DNA of 64,000 nucleotides, from contig NZ_RAZT01000006.1 of assembly GCF_003626635.1 (NCBI RefSeq), positions 248,001 to 312,000 of the forward strand, written 5' to 3'. The number at the start of each line of letters is the position of its first letter. Within the stretch, counting starts at the first letter, position 1. Below the pieces are notes generated by a model, which was not told the DNA's origin, did no database searches, and saw nothing but the letters and a program-made list of their open reading frames with translations. The position numbers and the translations under genes were made by a program. The DNA is from Micromonospora musae (GTDB taxonomy: Bacteria > Actinomycetota > Actinomycetes > Mycobacteriales > Micromonosporaceae). Shown here in pieces: positions 17,250 through 26,700 of the stretch.

Positions 17250-17861
17250 ATGGCGGGTACGGATCGTGCGACGGTCGCCGCGGCCGCGATAGGCCGCATT
17301 GACACGTGGCTTCAACAGCACGCGCCCCAGGCCCGCGCGGCTCTACGACCGCCGGCGTCCGAGGCAGACCTCGTGGCGGCGCAGGAGGCGGTCAGCCAGC
17401 CGCTGCCGCCGGACCTGCGGGCCTGGTGGTCGTACGCCGACGGGGCACATTCCGGCCTTCAGGCCGACGGCGGGTGGCTTATCCCGCCAGGCTTCGTGCC
17501 TTACTCGATCGCTGAAGCGCTGGAGAGTCGACGCTTGTGGATGGACGTCGCTCGGAAGGTCGCACCGCTCGACCAGTGGGACGACTTCGTGAATTCGGAG
17601 AACAATCGCCCAGCCGGAACGGTTTGCGAGACCTGGCTGCCTGCCTGGTTGCCCGTCGCCACCAACCACGGCGGCGGAAATCTTTTCGTGGACCTGCGCG
17701 GCGGCCCGAAGAACGGCTGCGTGATGGAGTTCTATCGGGACACTGGCGCGCTGGCCCAGCCACCATGGGCAGACGTGGCGGACATGCTTGACGACATTGC
17801 CGAGCGACTGGAGGAAGACGAGGCGGAAGTCGATGACTTAGGTCGGGTCGACTGGCCATGA
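17250..17861 (+). CDS. SMI1/KNR4 family protein
   Basis: The protein has 203 residues from the ATG at 17250, shortly after GGAAGG; a GTG at 17244 is an alternative. The SMI1/KNR4 (SUKH-like) fold is indicated by the N-terminal helix with RPPASEADLVAAQEAV, the PLPPDLRAWWSYADG signature, WLPVATNHGGGNLFVDLR and the terminal FYRDTGALAQPPWADVADML. In bacteria this superfamily is rich in immunity proteins of polymorphic toxins, and also contains general regulators. No toxin gene is adjacent, so an orphan immunity role is only a possibility. Confidence 0.82.
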   Translation: MAGTDRATVAAAAIGRIDTWLQQHAPQARAALRPPASEADLVAAQEAVSQPLPPDLRAWWSYADGAHSGLQADGGWLIPPGFVPYSIAEALESRRLWMDVARKVAPLDQWDDFVNSENNRPAGTVCETWLPAWLPVATNHGGGNLFVDLRGGPKNGCVMEFYRDTGALAQPPWADVADMLDDIAERLEEDEAEVDDLGRVDWP

Positions 17862-18263
17862 CGCCACCACCGCCGGGTGCCGCCCCGGCCGTACTCTGTC
17901 TGCGCGACGGCAATCCGAATCTTTCCAGTCGTGCTCACCGCGGCACCGTGACGGCCGGCCGGCTGGCGGGAGCCCGCGACGCACGATGGCTCCACCGTGG
18001 TGTCGGCGGACGCAGGTCGGGCAGGCGTGTCGGGTAGGACGCTGAACAGAGGCGGCGTGTACCAGGCCCTGCGACAGCAGGCTTGATCATCAGCCACTCC
18101 TTGTCGGTCGACTCGCCACGGCGTACCGCCGGCACGTCGTCAACGATCAACCACTGCAAGGTCGGCAGGAAACGCCCAGGCGGGTTCGGAGGTCGCCGGT
18201 ACGGCCGCTCGTTAGCCGCCGGCGATTCACGACACCTGAACCTGTTGATCTACTCTCCGCGGT
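17862..18263. other. 402-base interval without a confident gene
   Basis: A 74-codon minus-strand frame (17935-18159) begins MQWLIVDDVPAVRRGEST and has some coding character but matches no family I know. Other frames in the interval are equally short. It may be decayed coding DNA. Promoter signals for the downstream DM9 gene were not resolved. Confidence 0.4.
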
Positions 18264-19664
18264 GTGGGGATTTCTGCCGATGGATATCGCTGGGAGGCCG
18301 CCTGCGGTGGGTGGATCCCACCCGGCGCGGTACCGCATGGCTACGAGGCGGACGGTGAGCCATTGTGGGTGTGCCGCGTCCGGATGCGCGACGGCGTGCA
18401 CCCGGGCAAGGTCCGCCCGGGCTTCGGCGGGGCCCAAGCCACCTGGGGCGGTGCAACGGTCAGCGTCGACGAATACGAGGTGCTGATGGATCGGGGTGTC
18501 TGGGGCATCGCGTCCGGCGGCGCGGTGCCCGCGGACGCGCTGCCGGTGGGCCGGGAGGGCGACGGCGAACCGCTCTACGTCGCCCGCGCGGCGGTCGCCC
18601 CTGGCACACTGCACATCGGCAAGGTGCGGCCCGCCTTCGGCGCCGCCAACATCGGATACGGCAACCACGAGCACAAGATTCATTCGTACGAGGTGCTGCT
18701 ACACCCCTCGTCGTCTCCCCCGTCTGAGACCCCGCGGCGCACCGGGATCCAGATGGAACCCACCTACGCCGACTTCGGCACCGAGCCGCCCCGCATCGGG
18801 AACGTCACGATCACGGGCCTCGACCGGTCCTCTGCCGCCGGCGACCACCTGGCCATCGGCGCCGGCGGGTCGGTCGAGCTGACGTTCGACGTGCCCGACC
18901 CGGCCGTCGTCCGTGAGGCCTGCGTCGCCCTCCGGGCGCTCGCGTCGATGCTCTCCCGGGCGCCCGGATACGCCCCGCTCACCGTTCGCCTCAACGGCAG
19001 ACCGCTGGCCGACCGGCTGCGGATCCCGAACGGCGGAGGACTCCCGCAACGCCTGGCCTTCGCGGTCCCAGCCGAGGAGTTGGTGGCCGGCTGGAACACA
19101 TTACGGATCGAAAGCGGCCACGACGCCCGGAGCATGTTGTGGTTGTACCGGGTGACGATCGACCCGATGCACGCACACGATCAGGCGGGGCTGGCGCTCG
19201 AACGGCAGGCGATCGCCGAACCGGTGCTGCGGTACGGAAGCGACGTCGGCGAGGTCGTCATCTTCATCGACCGCGGGGAGCAGGCCGTCCTCGACCAGGT
19301 GGCCTGGGCGGACGTATCGGGCGCCGAATATGCGATCACGTTCGAGAAGCAGCAGGCCGCGTTCTACGGCTGGACCCGGCAGCCGGGTGAGCAACCGAGG
19401 GAGTTCCGCGGCCGGCTGATCGAACGCGGCTCCTTCGCCAAGGAGGCTCGCCGCTTCTCGACCGAGGAGGGTTGGGGCGGCGGCTGGCACCGCTCCGGTG
19501 ACCTGCTGTTCGCCGTGGGCGCGCCCGGCCGCCCGGTCACCAGGCTGACCTGGCGCGATGGCCGCGGCAACAACGGGACGGTCGCCTTCGACGACGGCGG
19601 TTTCCTGGGGACCTACCAGCGGGTCGGTGAGGGCCCGATCGGCTACCGCGGCAGTCCGGCGTAG
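18264..19664 (+). CDS. DM9-repeat (DUF3421) protein
   Basis: The 466-residue protein starts at a GTG. Residues about 8-75 and 78-145 are two DM9 repeats, each built as W...GG.[VI]P..A.P.G...DGEPL[WY]V.R, then G..H.GKVRP.FG and ending YEVL[ML]. DM9 proteins in animals are mannose-binding lectins or immune factors, and bacterial forms are little studied. The middle (about 165-305) looks like a beta-sandwich (VELTFDVPDPAVV, LTVRLNGRPLADRL, LRIESG), and the C-terminal part (about 315-460) is a second Trp/Gly-rich domain. No signal peptide is visible. Carbohydrate recognition is inferred, not shown. Confidence 0.8.
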   Translation: MGISADGYRWEAACGGWIPPGAVPHGYEADGEPLWVCRVRMRDGVHPGKVRPGFGGAQATWGGATVSVDEYEVLMDRGVWGIASGGAVPADALPVGREGDGEPLYVARAAVAPGTLHIGKVRPAFGAANIGYGNHEHKIHSYEVLLHPSSSPPSETPRRTGIQMEPTYADFGTEPPRIGNVTITGLDRSSAAGDHLAIGAGGSVELTFDVPDPAVVREACVALRALASMLSRAPGYAPLTVRLNGRPLADRLRIPNGGGLPQRLAFAVPAEELVAGWNTLRIESGHDARSMLWLYRVTIDPMHAHDQAGLALERQAIAEPVLRYGSDVGEVVIFIDRGEQAVLDQVAWADVSGAEYAITFEKQQAAFYGWTRQPGEQPREFRGRLIERGSFAKEARRFSTEEGWGGGWHRSGDLLFAVGAPGRPVTRLTWRDGRGNNGTVAFDDGGFLGTYQRVGEGPIGYRGSPA

Positions 19665-20269
19665 GGCTGATTGTTGGCTCGCGGACCGGCTCGGCGGTGG
19701 CGGCCCATCTCAGCCAGCTTCCTCAGGGCCTGACAGACCAGCGATCAACCACACCCATTGAGCCTGCTCTCGCTGGCGTTCGTCACGTGCCGAGTGGCGG
19801 GAGTGCTTCTTGTGCTTCCGCTACTCGGCGCAGCGGGCGGCAGCGGCATCGCCTCCGTGTTGGCCGAATTGGCCGCCCTGCCGCTGTCGTTCTGGGACTC
19901 ACCTGGAACTGACGCCGACCGACTACCGAACCCGCGCTCGTTCCCATGATCGTCTTCGACGGCGCCGGCCCGTTGGAGCCCCGCTCACCGAAGAGACTCT
20001 GCGCGCGGTGGAAGCGCGGCTTGGGTCTTGCGCCCTCCGGCCGCCTTGGCGCGGTGCTGATACCTTCTCCCGCTGGCCGCCGATCGGCAGGAAATATTCG
20101 ACCAAGCAAGGGTTGTCGCCGTCCCTTTATCGCCTTGCTGTTGGCATCGCGAGCACGGTCGCCATGATTCGGCAGAGAACGTTACGAGGGGACGGCAAGC
20201 GGCCCCCGTCGTTCGCATGCCCGAGCGGAGCCCGGCCCATCGACGCGCCCGCGCCGAGGCTGGCCACGG
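19665..20269. other. 605-base interval without a recognisable gene
   Basis: No frame on either strand gives a known motif, a credible start with binding site or consistent codon bias. The local composition is less regular than in the flanking genes and suggests decayed DNA. No hairpin terminator or IS terminal repeats were seen. Confidence 0.5.
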
Positions 20270-21466
20270 TTACCGCCAGGGCAGGCGGTGCCGGAGCAGG
20301 TCGATCTCGGCGGGGTTGGCAGCCAGCGGCAGGGCTCGTTCGTCGGCTTCCTGGGCCATCTCCGGCTGGTTGTCGGCGCGAAGGAGTTCGGCGCGGGTCG
20401 CGTGGTACAGGTGGTAGCCGTCCAGGGTGTCGGCGAGCTGTTCGAGTTCGGCCAGCGCCGCGCGTGGTCCGTCGGTGTAGCGCAGGGCGACGGCGCGGTG
20501 CAGGCGGGTGACCGGAGATGGCTGCAGGCGCAGGAGCATGGTGTAGAGCACGAGGATCTGCGGCCAGTCGGTGTCTTGCCAGCGCTTGGCCTCGGCGTGG
20601 CAGGCGACGATCGCGGCCTGAAGTTGGTAGGGGCCGGGGCGGCGGTGGGCGGCGGCGCGGGCGATGAGGTCGCCGGCGTTCGTGACGACGGTGTGGTTCC
20701 AGAGGCTGCGGTCCTGGTCGGGCAGTTGGATGATGCGGCCGTCGGCGTCGAAACGGGCGGCGGTACGGGCCTGATGTAGTCGGATGAGCGCCAGCAGGCC
20801 CATGACCTCGGGCTCGGCGGGCATCAACCGGTGGAGCAGCGTGGCGAGGAACTCGGCGTCGTCAGCCAGGTTGCGGTCGTGGGAGACCTCGCCGGTGGTG
20901 GCCAGGTAGCCCTCGTTGAACAGCAGGTAGATAACCGCGAGGACCTCCGAGAGCCGGCTGGCGAGCTCGTCGGGGTCCGGGATCCGGTACGGGATGCCGG
21001 CTTCGCTGATCTTGCGTTTAGCGCGGGTGATCCGCTGCCCGATCGTGGTCTCGGGGAGGAGGAAGGCGCGGGCGATCTGCGCGGTGGTCAGTCCGCACAC
21101 CGCGCGCAGGGTGAGGGCGATCTGGCCGGTGCGGGGCAGTGCGGGATGGCAGCAGGTGAAGATCAGCCGTAGCCGGTCGTCCGGCTCGGGCTGGGTGGGC
21201 CAGTGCAGCAGGGCGAGTTTGCTGCGGTATCGCGCCTGCCGCTTGAGGTGGTCCAGGCCCCGGCGGCGGGCGACGGTGAACAGCCACGCGTCGGGCCGTT
21301 CGGGAATGCCCTCGGCGGGCCAGTGGGTGAGCGCGGCCTCGACGGCGTCCTGGACCATGTCTTCGGCGGTGGCGAAGTCACCGGTGAGGCCCACGAGGGC
21401 GGCGGCGAGCCGACCCGCGTGGTCACGTACCACCCGGGCCAGCTCGTCCTTCGGCGTCGCCGTCAT
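20270..21466 (-). CDS. ECF42-type sigma factor with C-terminal helical/TPR extension
   Basis: The protein has 398 residues from the ATG at 21466. Sigma region 2 (FATAEDMVQDAVEAALTHWP, AWLFTVARRRGLDHLKRQ) and region 4 (CGLTTAQIARAFLLPETTIGQRITRAKRKI) are followed by the long C-terminal domain of this group (LLFNEGYLATTGE, then a TPR-like LHRAVALRYTDGPRAALAEL). ECF42 factors are co-encoded with DGPF/YCII-like proteins and lack a dedicated anti-sigma; the extension is needed for activity in characterised cases. Its ATG overlaps the DGPF gene stop (ATGA), and the VOC-DGPF-sigma order makes one operon. Confidence 0.92.
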   Translation of the reverse strand: MTATPKDELARVVRDHAGRLAAALVGLTGDFATAEDMVQDAVEAALTHWPAEGIPERPDAWLFTVARRRGLDHLKRQARYRSKLALLHWPTQPEPDDRLRLIFTCCHPALPRTGQIALTLRAVCGLTTAQIARAFLLPETTIGQRITRAKRKISEAGIPYRIPDPDELASRLSEVLAVIYLLFNEGYLATTGEVSHDRNLADDAEFLATLLHRLMPAEPEVMGLLALIRLHQARTAARFDADGRIIQLPDQDRSLWNHTVVTNAGDLIARAAAHRRPGPYQLQAAIVACHAEAKRWQDTDWPQILVLYTMLLRLQPSPVTRLHRAVALRYTDGPRAALAELEQLADTLDGYHLYHATRAELLRADNQPEMAQEADERALPLAANPAEIDLLRHRLPWR

Positions 21467-21807
21467 GTGGCGGCGATCGGGCGGACTTCCACCAGCGGGC
21501 AGCCCGGCCACGACTTCGCCAGTCGTAAAGCAGCGTCGAGATTGTCCACGTCGATCTCGGCGAAGCCGCTAACGATCTCCTTGCCCTCCACGAACGGCCC
21601 GTCAGTGATCACCGGTTCGCCACCGTCGAGCCTCAGTGTGGTCGCCGACTCCGGCGGCATGAGGTAGACGTGGCGGGTCACCTGATCGGCGTGCTCCGTG
21701 AACCACTGGCCCACGCGGCCGTAGGCGCGCTCACGTTCGGCGTCGTCCATGGCGGCCAGGTCAGCGGCGAACTGCTCGGTCTCGACGAACATCAGCACGT
21801 ACTTCAT
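21463..21807 (-). CDS. YCII-related DGPF domain protein
   Basis: The 114-residue protein is a YCII/DGPF protein. It begins MKYVLMFVETEQFAAD and carries the name-giving DGPF tetrapeptide (VITDGPFVEGKEIVSGFAEI), ending VEVRPIA. Such proteins form small beta-alpha barrels with a His-Asp type site. Their proposed role is as partner or sensor for ECF42 sigma factors. The start overlaps the upstream VOC gene by ATGA and its stop overlaps the sigma gene start, so the three are translationally coupled. Confidence 0.92.
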   Translation of the reverse strand: MKYVLMFVETEQFAADLAAMDDAERERAYGRVGQWFTEHADQVTRHVYLMPPESATTLRLDGGEPVITDGPFVEGKEIVSGFAEIDVDNLDAALRLAKSWPGCPLVEVRPIAAT

Positions 21808-22307
21808 CTGCTGGGTCCTTCCTCTCCTGCCGTCGGCTGTCCCTGTATCTGGTTCAACCGCCGGCCCATCTCCTCTGCGCTCACGTCCTCGACGTGTGAG
21901 GCGATGGTCCAGCCGTGTCCGAAGGGGTCGATGATGAACGCGTCGCGGTCACCGTAGAACTGGTCCTGTGCCGCCCGCTTCAGCCGCCCGCCGAACTCGA
22001 CAGCACAGGCCACGGTGGCGTCAACGTCGTCCACGTAGATGAACTGAAACACCGGCGACCCGGCCAGACCATCGGCCGGCGGGGCGGTGGTGCCCGTGTG
22101 CGGTGAGGCGTCCTCGATGATCACCACCGAGTCGCCAATCTCGATCTCGGCGTGCGCGATCGTGCCGTCCGGACCGGGAAACCGCATTCGCTCGGTCGCG
22201 CTGAACACCTGGGTGTAGAAGTCGATGGCCTTCGCGGCCCCGTCCACCACCAGACACGGCGTGATCCGGCGATATGTGTCCGGAATCGGCCTGGTTGACT
22301 GCGTCAT
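21804..22307 (-). CDS. VOC family protein (PhnB-like)
   Basis: The protein has 167 residues from the ATG at 22307, which follows AAGGAG by 9 bases. It has the glyoxalase/bleomycin-resistance fold as a PhnB-like single-chain form: RITPCLVVDGAAKAIDFYTQ at the start, IEIGDSVVIIEDA, FIYVDDVDATVACA and the closing DAFIIDPFGHGWTIASH. A divalent-metal site is plausible from the His/Glu placement. It is the first gene of the operon with the DGPF protein and the ECF42 sigma factor, so it may be both part of the sensing circuit and a target. Confidence 0.88.
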   Translation of the reverse strand: MTQSTRPIPDTYRRITPCLVVDGAAKAIDFYTQVFSATERMRFPGPDGTIAHAEIEIGDSVVIIEDASPHTGTTAPPADGLAGSPVFQFIYVDDVDATVACAVEFGGRLKRAAQDQFYGDRDAFIIDPFGHGWTIASHVEDVSAEEMGRRLNQIQGQPTAGEEGPSR

Positions 22308-22437
22308 CGTCTGGTTCTCCTTCATCGGTCGAACCCCGACAGGGGGTGCGGTCAGGACACCAGCGCGTGAGGTGGTCACGCGCTCTCACTCTTCAGACGA
22401 CTGGAGAACGGCTCGATCCGACACACAGGCCAGTTTT

Positions 22438-22758
22438 TCAACGGTGATACGCCGCGGCCGTCGGCTCGCGCTCCCGCCGCACGCAAGACGTGCCGGTGAG
22501 CATGTTGCCGGTGGCGGCGGTGATGACCGAGTCGAGCCGGTCCCAGGCGTGCGTGAGACCGATGATCCACTGGTCGACATGCTCGCGCTCCGCCGCGAAC
22601 CGCTTGGGCAGAGTGGGAGTGGCGCGGCCGTTGGTGGCGCACGGCATGAGCTCGTAGTAGACCGTGTTCAACGACATGAGCACCGGCTCGCGCATGTCGC
22701 CAAACGCAGGATTCCCGGCCAAGAGGCTGGGCTGTGCGCTGCTGTGGGAGACATTCAT
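22438..22758 (-). CDS. small hypothetical protein
   Basis: Codon usage is strongly GC3-rich over this 106-codon stretch (from MNVSHSSAQPS), which argues for a real gene, although the frame stays open upstream to 22872. The sequence is helical (FAAEREHVDQWIIGLTHAWD, SVITAATGNML) with a NTVYYELMPCATNGR segment. No signal, membrane helix or known motif is visible. The start is uncertain and the function unknown. Confidence 0.45.
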   Translation of the reverse strand: MNVSHSSAQPSLLAGNPAFGDMREPVLMSLNTVYYELMPCATNGRATPTLPKRFAAEREHVDQWIIGLTHAWDRLDSVITAATGNMLTGTSCVRREREPTAAAYHR

Positions 22759-23514
22759 CGTCACCCGATCCATACTGCGGCCGCTCAGGTCCGCTATGCG
22801 GATGGCCGGCCGGTGCGTCGCACCCAGACCCTGGCCTGCCGACGAGCCGGAAGCTGGTAGCACATCTTCCATGCCGACTACCTCGAACTGTGTGCCGGGC
22901 GCTTCTCCCCGTAGAGCAGCACGCTAGCGGTCGCGACCAGGAGCGACGCGGGCGCTCATCGTCCGCCCCGAGTTGACCAAGCCGAACATGGGATCGGTCA
23001 GGTGTGCCGTCCGCGCGCTCGGCTCAACTGCCTCGTCGCTCACCAGATCCTCGGGCGCCGACTGAGCCACCACTCAGCCGCAACCGGGCAATACATATGT
23101 CATTATGGTGCGAGTGGTCGCCGAGCCTCACCAGCCAGACAACGGTGAGTTCTCGGCGGGCGAGTTCAACTCGGCAGGAGCACAGCCATTGTCCTGCGGC
23201 AATGAAAATCGGAATAACCTTCGCACAGACGGCATTCGCGTTCTGATCTACGGTATACGCTAAAGCCCATGCCCTGGCCGCCCCCGGCGTCCGGTAGCCG
23301 TTCCCTGCGCCAACCCGGAGTGGCAGCTGGTTCGCCACCCGCGTGCCGCTTTGGTGCTCGACGAGTCGGCCAGCACCCTGGACCCGCTGATGGAGCTCGC
23401 CGATGCGATATTCATCAGGCGCGAGGGGTGACACAGGATGGACCGCAACCAGCATGATCCTGGATGCACAGCAATCCGATGGCAGGATCGGGGGTCTCCA
23501 AGATGTTGCGCAGC
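22759..23514. other. 756-base interval without a confident gene
   Basis: Short frames on both strands show no recognised motif. A slightly AT-rich patch near 23090-23110 and 23240-23260 might hold promoters, but nothing can be assigned. The interval ends at the stop codon of the TMEM175 gene. Confidence 0.4.
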
Positions 23515-24240
23515 CTATTGTCCCTCCACTTGCCCGTGGTCCTTGGCGGCGTTTCCTCGATTGCGGCTTGCTTTAGGCATTTCACCCGGAATTGACAGCC
23601 AGTACAACGGGATCAGCAAGGCGATCATCGTGACGCCCAGCTCGGGAAGGATGAAGCCGACCCCTGTCCCCAGAGCGGTCAGGAAAGGAGCGGGCAAGTA
23701 GCGCCTGGCGACAACGCTCGCCCCTTCTGGGGTGATGGTGTCACCGAGGAGCCGGTGGCCACGTCTGGCGTAGTGCCAAATAAGGTTGAAGAAGATGGCC
23801 CCCACCATGAAAGTTGCGCCGTAGAAGACGGTGGCGGCACGTTCGCCCTGCCCGCTGCTGAACGCTCGAGCGAGGGTCTCCGCAGTGAAGGGTACAAACG
23901 CGGCGGTCAGCAGCAGCAAAGTGTTCAACAGCAGTATTGTTCGGTCGATGGATCGGATATGGTCGAACATGAGGTGATGATTGACCCAGGTCTGGCCGAT
24001 CAAGAGGAAGGTGATGGCGTAGGCGAGGTAGGACGGCCACAGCGTCAAAAGGTCCCTCCCCAGGTGTTCGGTCCCGGCCGGCAGGCGGATGTCCAGGACG
24101 AGGAGGGTGCTCGAGATGGCGAAGACCGCATCGCTGAACCCGGTAAGCCTCCTAGTGTCGCGATCCACGCCGAACGTCGGGTCGCCTTCGCCTCCCCGCG
24201 GCTTTTGAGCCCGGATCAACAAGCGGATCCAGCTCTCCAT
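23515..24240 (-). CDS. TMEM175 family potassium channel-like protein (DUF1211)
   Basis: The protein has 241 residues from the ATG at 24240, 6 bases after GAGGAG; an upstream ATG at 24273 is less likely. The family signature RLTGFSDAVFAI in the first helix, with the FSD motif, is intact, followed by STLLVLDIRLP. About six membrane segments can be drawn (for example SYLAYAITFLLIGQTWVNHH and TILLLNTLLLLTAAFVPF). Bacterial TMEM175 proteins form potassium-permeable channels without the usual selectivity filter. It is an isolated gene. Confidence 0.88.
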   Translation of the reverse strand: MESWIRLLIRAQKPRGGEGDPTFGVDRDTRRLTGFSDAVFAISSTLLVLDIRLPAGTEHLGRDLLTLWPSYLAYAITFLLIGQTWVNHHLMFDHIRSIDRTILLLNTLLLLTAAFVPFTAETLARAFSSGQGERAATVFYGATFMVGAIFFNLIWHYARRGHRLLGDTITPEGASVVARRYLPAPFLTALGTGVGFILPELGVTMIALLIPLYWLSIPGEMPKASRNRGNAAKDHGQVEGQ

Positions 24241-24941
24241 CAATAGCTCCTCTGATCGAGCCTTGATGGGCACTGAGGTATCGTGCCCGGGCGTCGGAGG
24301 TATGTCGGTACGGGCTTCCCACGCACCACACCTCTACGCCAACCGCTGTGAAACCATTCCCGACCAACCCGCCTGGAAGGCCTTCGCCGAAGCCCTCGTC
24401 ATGGCCAGCGGCTACGATTGACCCACCAGGAAGACCCGCACTTCCTAGACCAACCGACAAGCATGTCCTGGGACGGAAAAGTCAAGCATGTGGTGGGACT
24501 AGACACGTAGACCACGATCGTCTTAACCAGCCGACCGGGGCGATGACCACGACCACGGCGCCTGGTGTTCGTCCAGCCAACAAATCGGATTCGCAGAAGC
24601 CGCCCCGAGGCCACGGATCCGCTGGCCAGGCACGTGAGCCAGCAGTCGCATAGGTCCGTTTCCGGGCTCAATTAATCCTTCTGGGCAACTACACACGCCG
24701 GTAGTGTGAGGCGCCCCGTTCAGCAGGGCTATAGGCTTGTTTAGGGACAATAGCCATTTAACCCTGAGGAAAGGGACAGATTCCCGCCCAGCAAGTCACT
24801 GTGCGCAGTGTTGGGCAGCCCAGTTGAGGGGGAGACGTTGAGTGGTCGCGATCCAGCTCGGCATCCCACAGATCAGAGCGACCGACAGCTGGCCGCCAGC
24901 CACCGAGCACCTAACTTGCGTGGACCCGGCAGGATAGAGAG
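24241..24941. other. 701-base interval upstream of the EACC1-caspase genes
   Basis: On the plus strand a 39-codon frame (24302-24421) ending EALVMASGYD and a shorter one (24463-24513) look like 3' remnants of unrecognised genes. Nothing else is supported. The last 170 bases, with lower GC near 24720-24780, are the likely promoter and leader of the EACC1 gene. Confidence 0.4.
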
Positions 24942-25322
24942 GTGTTGACGTCTTCCGACCTCCCCGCGGTTCTGCGGATCAGCGCTCCGAGCGGCCAAGG
25001 CGAACTCACCTCGCTCCTCGATTGGTTACGTCATGAGGATGAGTTGCGTGGCCGAGTACGGCTGGAGCATGCCCCGGTACGCCCCGAGGAGATGGGGGCC
25101 ATCACCGACGCCCTGTTGGTCTCTCTCGGCTCGGGTGGAGCAGTGGCAGTGCTCGCTGGCTCACTGTCGACATGGCTGAGTCAGCGCGACACCAGTGTGG
25201 AGGTACACGTTGCCGGAGCCGACGGGCGGCAGGTGACGCTACGGGCGCAACGGGCGCGTGACCTGTCCGTGTTGATCCGCGAGGTCGAGCGGCTGCTTCC
25301 TCGCGATGGGGACGCTGGGTGA
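24942..25322 (+). CDS. effector-associated constant component EACC1
   Basis: The 126-residue protein starts at GTG after a GGATAGAGAG binding site. It matches the EACC1 pattern: LRIS..SGQGELTSLLDWLR, EELRGRV, a central EEMGAITDALLVSLGSGGAV and LAGSLSTWLSQR, then VTLRAQRARDLSVLIREV. EACC1 is a small constant protein found next to variable effectors, often caspase-like or other peptidases and STAND NTPases, in actinobacterial conflict systems described by genome-context analysis. Its molecular role is unknown; a regulator or adaptor of the effector is proposed. The stop overlaps the caspase start by GTGA, showing tight coupling. Confidence 0.88.
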   Translation: MLTSSDLPAVLRISAPSGQGELTSLLDWLRHEDELRGRVRLEHAPVRPEEMGAITDALLVSLGSGGAVAVLAGSLSTWLSQRDTSVEVHVAGADGRQVTLRAQRARDLSVLIREVERLLPRDGDAG

Positions 25323-26689
25323 GCGAGCCGCGCTTTCCCGACCCGGATCGCTCGTGGGCGGTGTTGATCGGCGCGGACCGGTTTCCTGTCGCCGCCGACC
25401 TTCCCGATATACCGGCGGTCCGGGAGAATCTGTCATCGTTGCAGGCGGTTCTCACCGATCCGCACGTCGGGACGCTGCCCCAGTGCCTCCGAGTCGACAA
25501 AGAGGCAACGGCCACGGACGTTGGCGCGGCGCTGAAGGAAGCCGCCGAAGCCGCAACTGACGTGCTGCTCGTCTACTACGCCGGGCACGGTCTCGTGGAC
25601 GATCTGGGCAGGTTGTATCTGGCGCTGGCCGGCACCGACCCGGGCCGCCCTGGTTACAGCGCCGTGCCGGTGGAGCTGATCAAGCGTGACCTCGCGGTCA
25701 GTTCCGCGGCGACTCGGCTGCTAATCCTGGACTGCTGCTTTTCGGGCCGCGCGATCGAGGCGATGTCGGCGCCTGACGGGCTCGTTGCCGGGCAGTTGGC
25801 GATCGCCGGCTCATACACGCTCACCTCGACCACCGCGAACACCCCGGCGTATGCGCCGGCTGGCGAGACGCACACCGCGTTCACCGGCGCGCTGCTGCGC
25901 GCCCTTGAGCGGCCCGAGCCGCTGGCCCTGGACCAGATCTATGATCAGGTCGACCATGAACTGGCCGAGCGCGGTCTGCCCCGCCCGCAGCGGCGGGCGG
26001 GTAATGCAGCCGGGAACCTCGCCTTGGCCCGAGGGGGGACTCGTCGGCCCGAACCGACGCCGGCCCCGACGGATGAGAACAGCTTCACGGGTCAGCCACC
26101 ATACGGCCCCGTAGCCAGGCGGTCCATGACCACGATCGGAATCGCGCTACTGCTGCTCGTGCCGGTCACTTCCTGGTTTTCTTGGCAGCGGCAGAATTGG
26201 GGTGTTCTCTTGGCGTTCGCAACGATCGAGCTACTCGCCGGTCTAGGTGCGATCCAGGAGGCGAAAAATCGGCCCAGGACCCTGACCATTGGCCGGTCCA
26301 GCCTGACTGCCGAACGTGGCTCGCGGCTTGAGCTCCGCCTCTCATGGACCGATATCGCGCACCTTGGGGTAATGACCCACCACACACGCAAGAAGGAATT
26401 TCAGGTGCTTCTCATCCGCCTTCAGCCGGGCGTGCCACCGCAGACCACGACGGGGTTCGATCCGATCTCGGGGCGGTGGCTCAGAGCGCCATACGAGAAG
26501 CTCGGCTACATCGCAGTAATCATGGTCGGCATCGATCCGCGGAAGGTACGTACAGCGGTGCGATGGCATACCACCCGCCGTCTGTACCGCACTGAGCGGG
26601 AACTGTTCGACCTGGATCCCGGGTTGGCGTCGACGACAGCCAAGCTCCGACAATGGGCGCCCTCGAGGAACCCAAGGCCGAACGACTAG
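25319..26689 (+). CDS. caspase-like peptidase with TM helices and PH-like tail
   Basis: The 456-residue protein has a caspase/C14 domain in residues about 8-235: WAVLIGADRF, the catalytic His in LVYYAGHGLVDD and the catalytic Cys in LLILDCCFSGRAIE. The ETHTAFTGALLRALE segment closes the fold. A Pro-rich linker leads to two hydrophobic helices (IGIALLLLVPVTSWF, WGVLLAFATIELLAGLG, about 263-300). A beta-rich C-terminal domain (about 308-440; TLTIGRSSLTAERG, LSWTDIAHLGV, FQVLLIRLQ) resembles bacterial PH-like domains. The enzyme is therefore probably tethered to the membrane. It is coupled to EACC1 upstream. Caspase effectors in such systems are thought to trigger self-killing. Confidence 0.88.
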   Translation: MSEPRFPDPDRSWAVLIGADRFPVAADLPDIPAVRENLSSLQAVLTDPHVGTLPQCLRVDKEATATDVGAALKEAAEAATDVLLVYYAGHGLVDDLGRLYLALAGTDPGRPGYSAVPVELIKRDLAVSSAATRLLILDCCFSGRAIEAMSAPDGLVAGQLAIAGSYTLTSTTANTPAYAPAGETHTAFTGALLRALERPEPLALDQIYDQVDHELAERGLPRPQRRAGNAAGNLALARGGTRRPEPTPAPTDENSFTGQPPYGPVARRSMTTIGIALLLLVPVTSWFSWQRQNWGVLLAFATIELLAGLGAIQEAKNRPRTLTIGRSSLTAERGSRLELRLSWTDIAHLGVMTHHTRKKEFQVLLIRLQPGVPPQTTTGFDPISGRWLRAPYEKLGYIAVIMVGIDPRKVRTAVRWHTTRRLYRTERELFDLDPGLASTTAKLRQWAPSRNPRPND

Positions 26690-26700
26690 CGAACGTGCGC

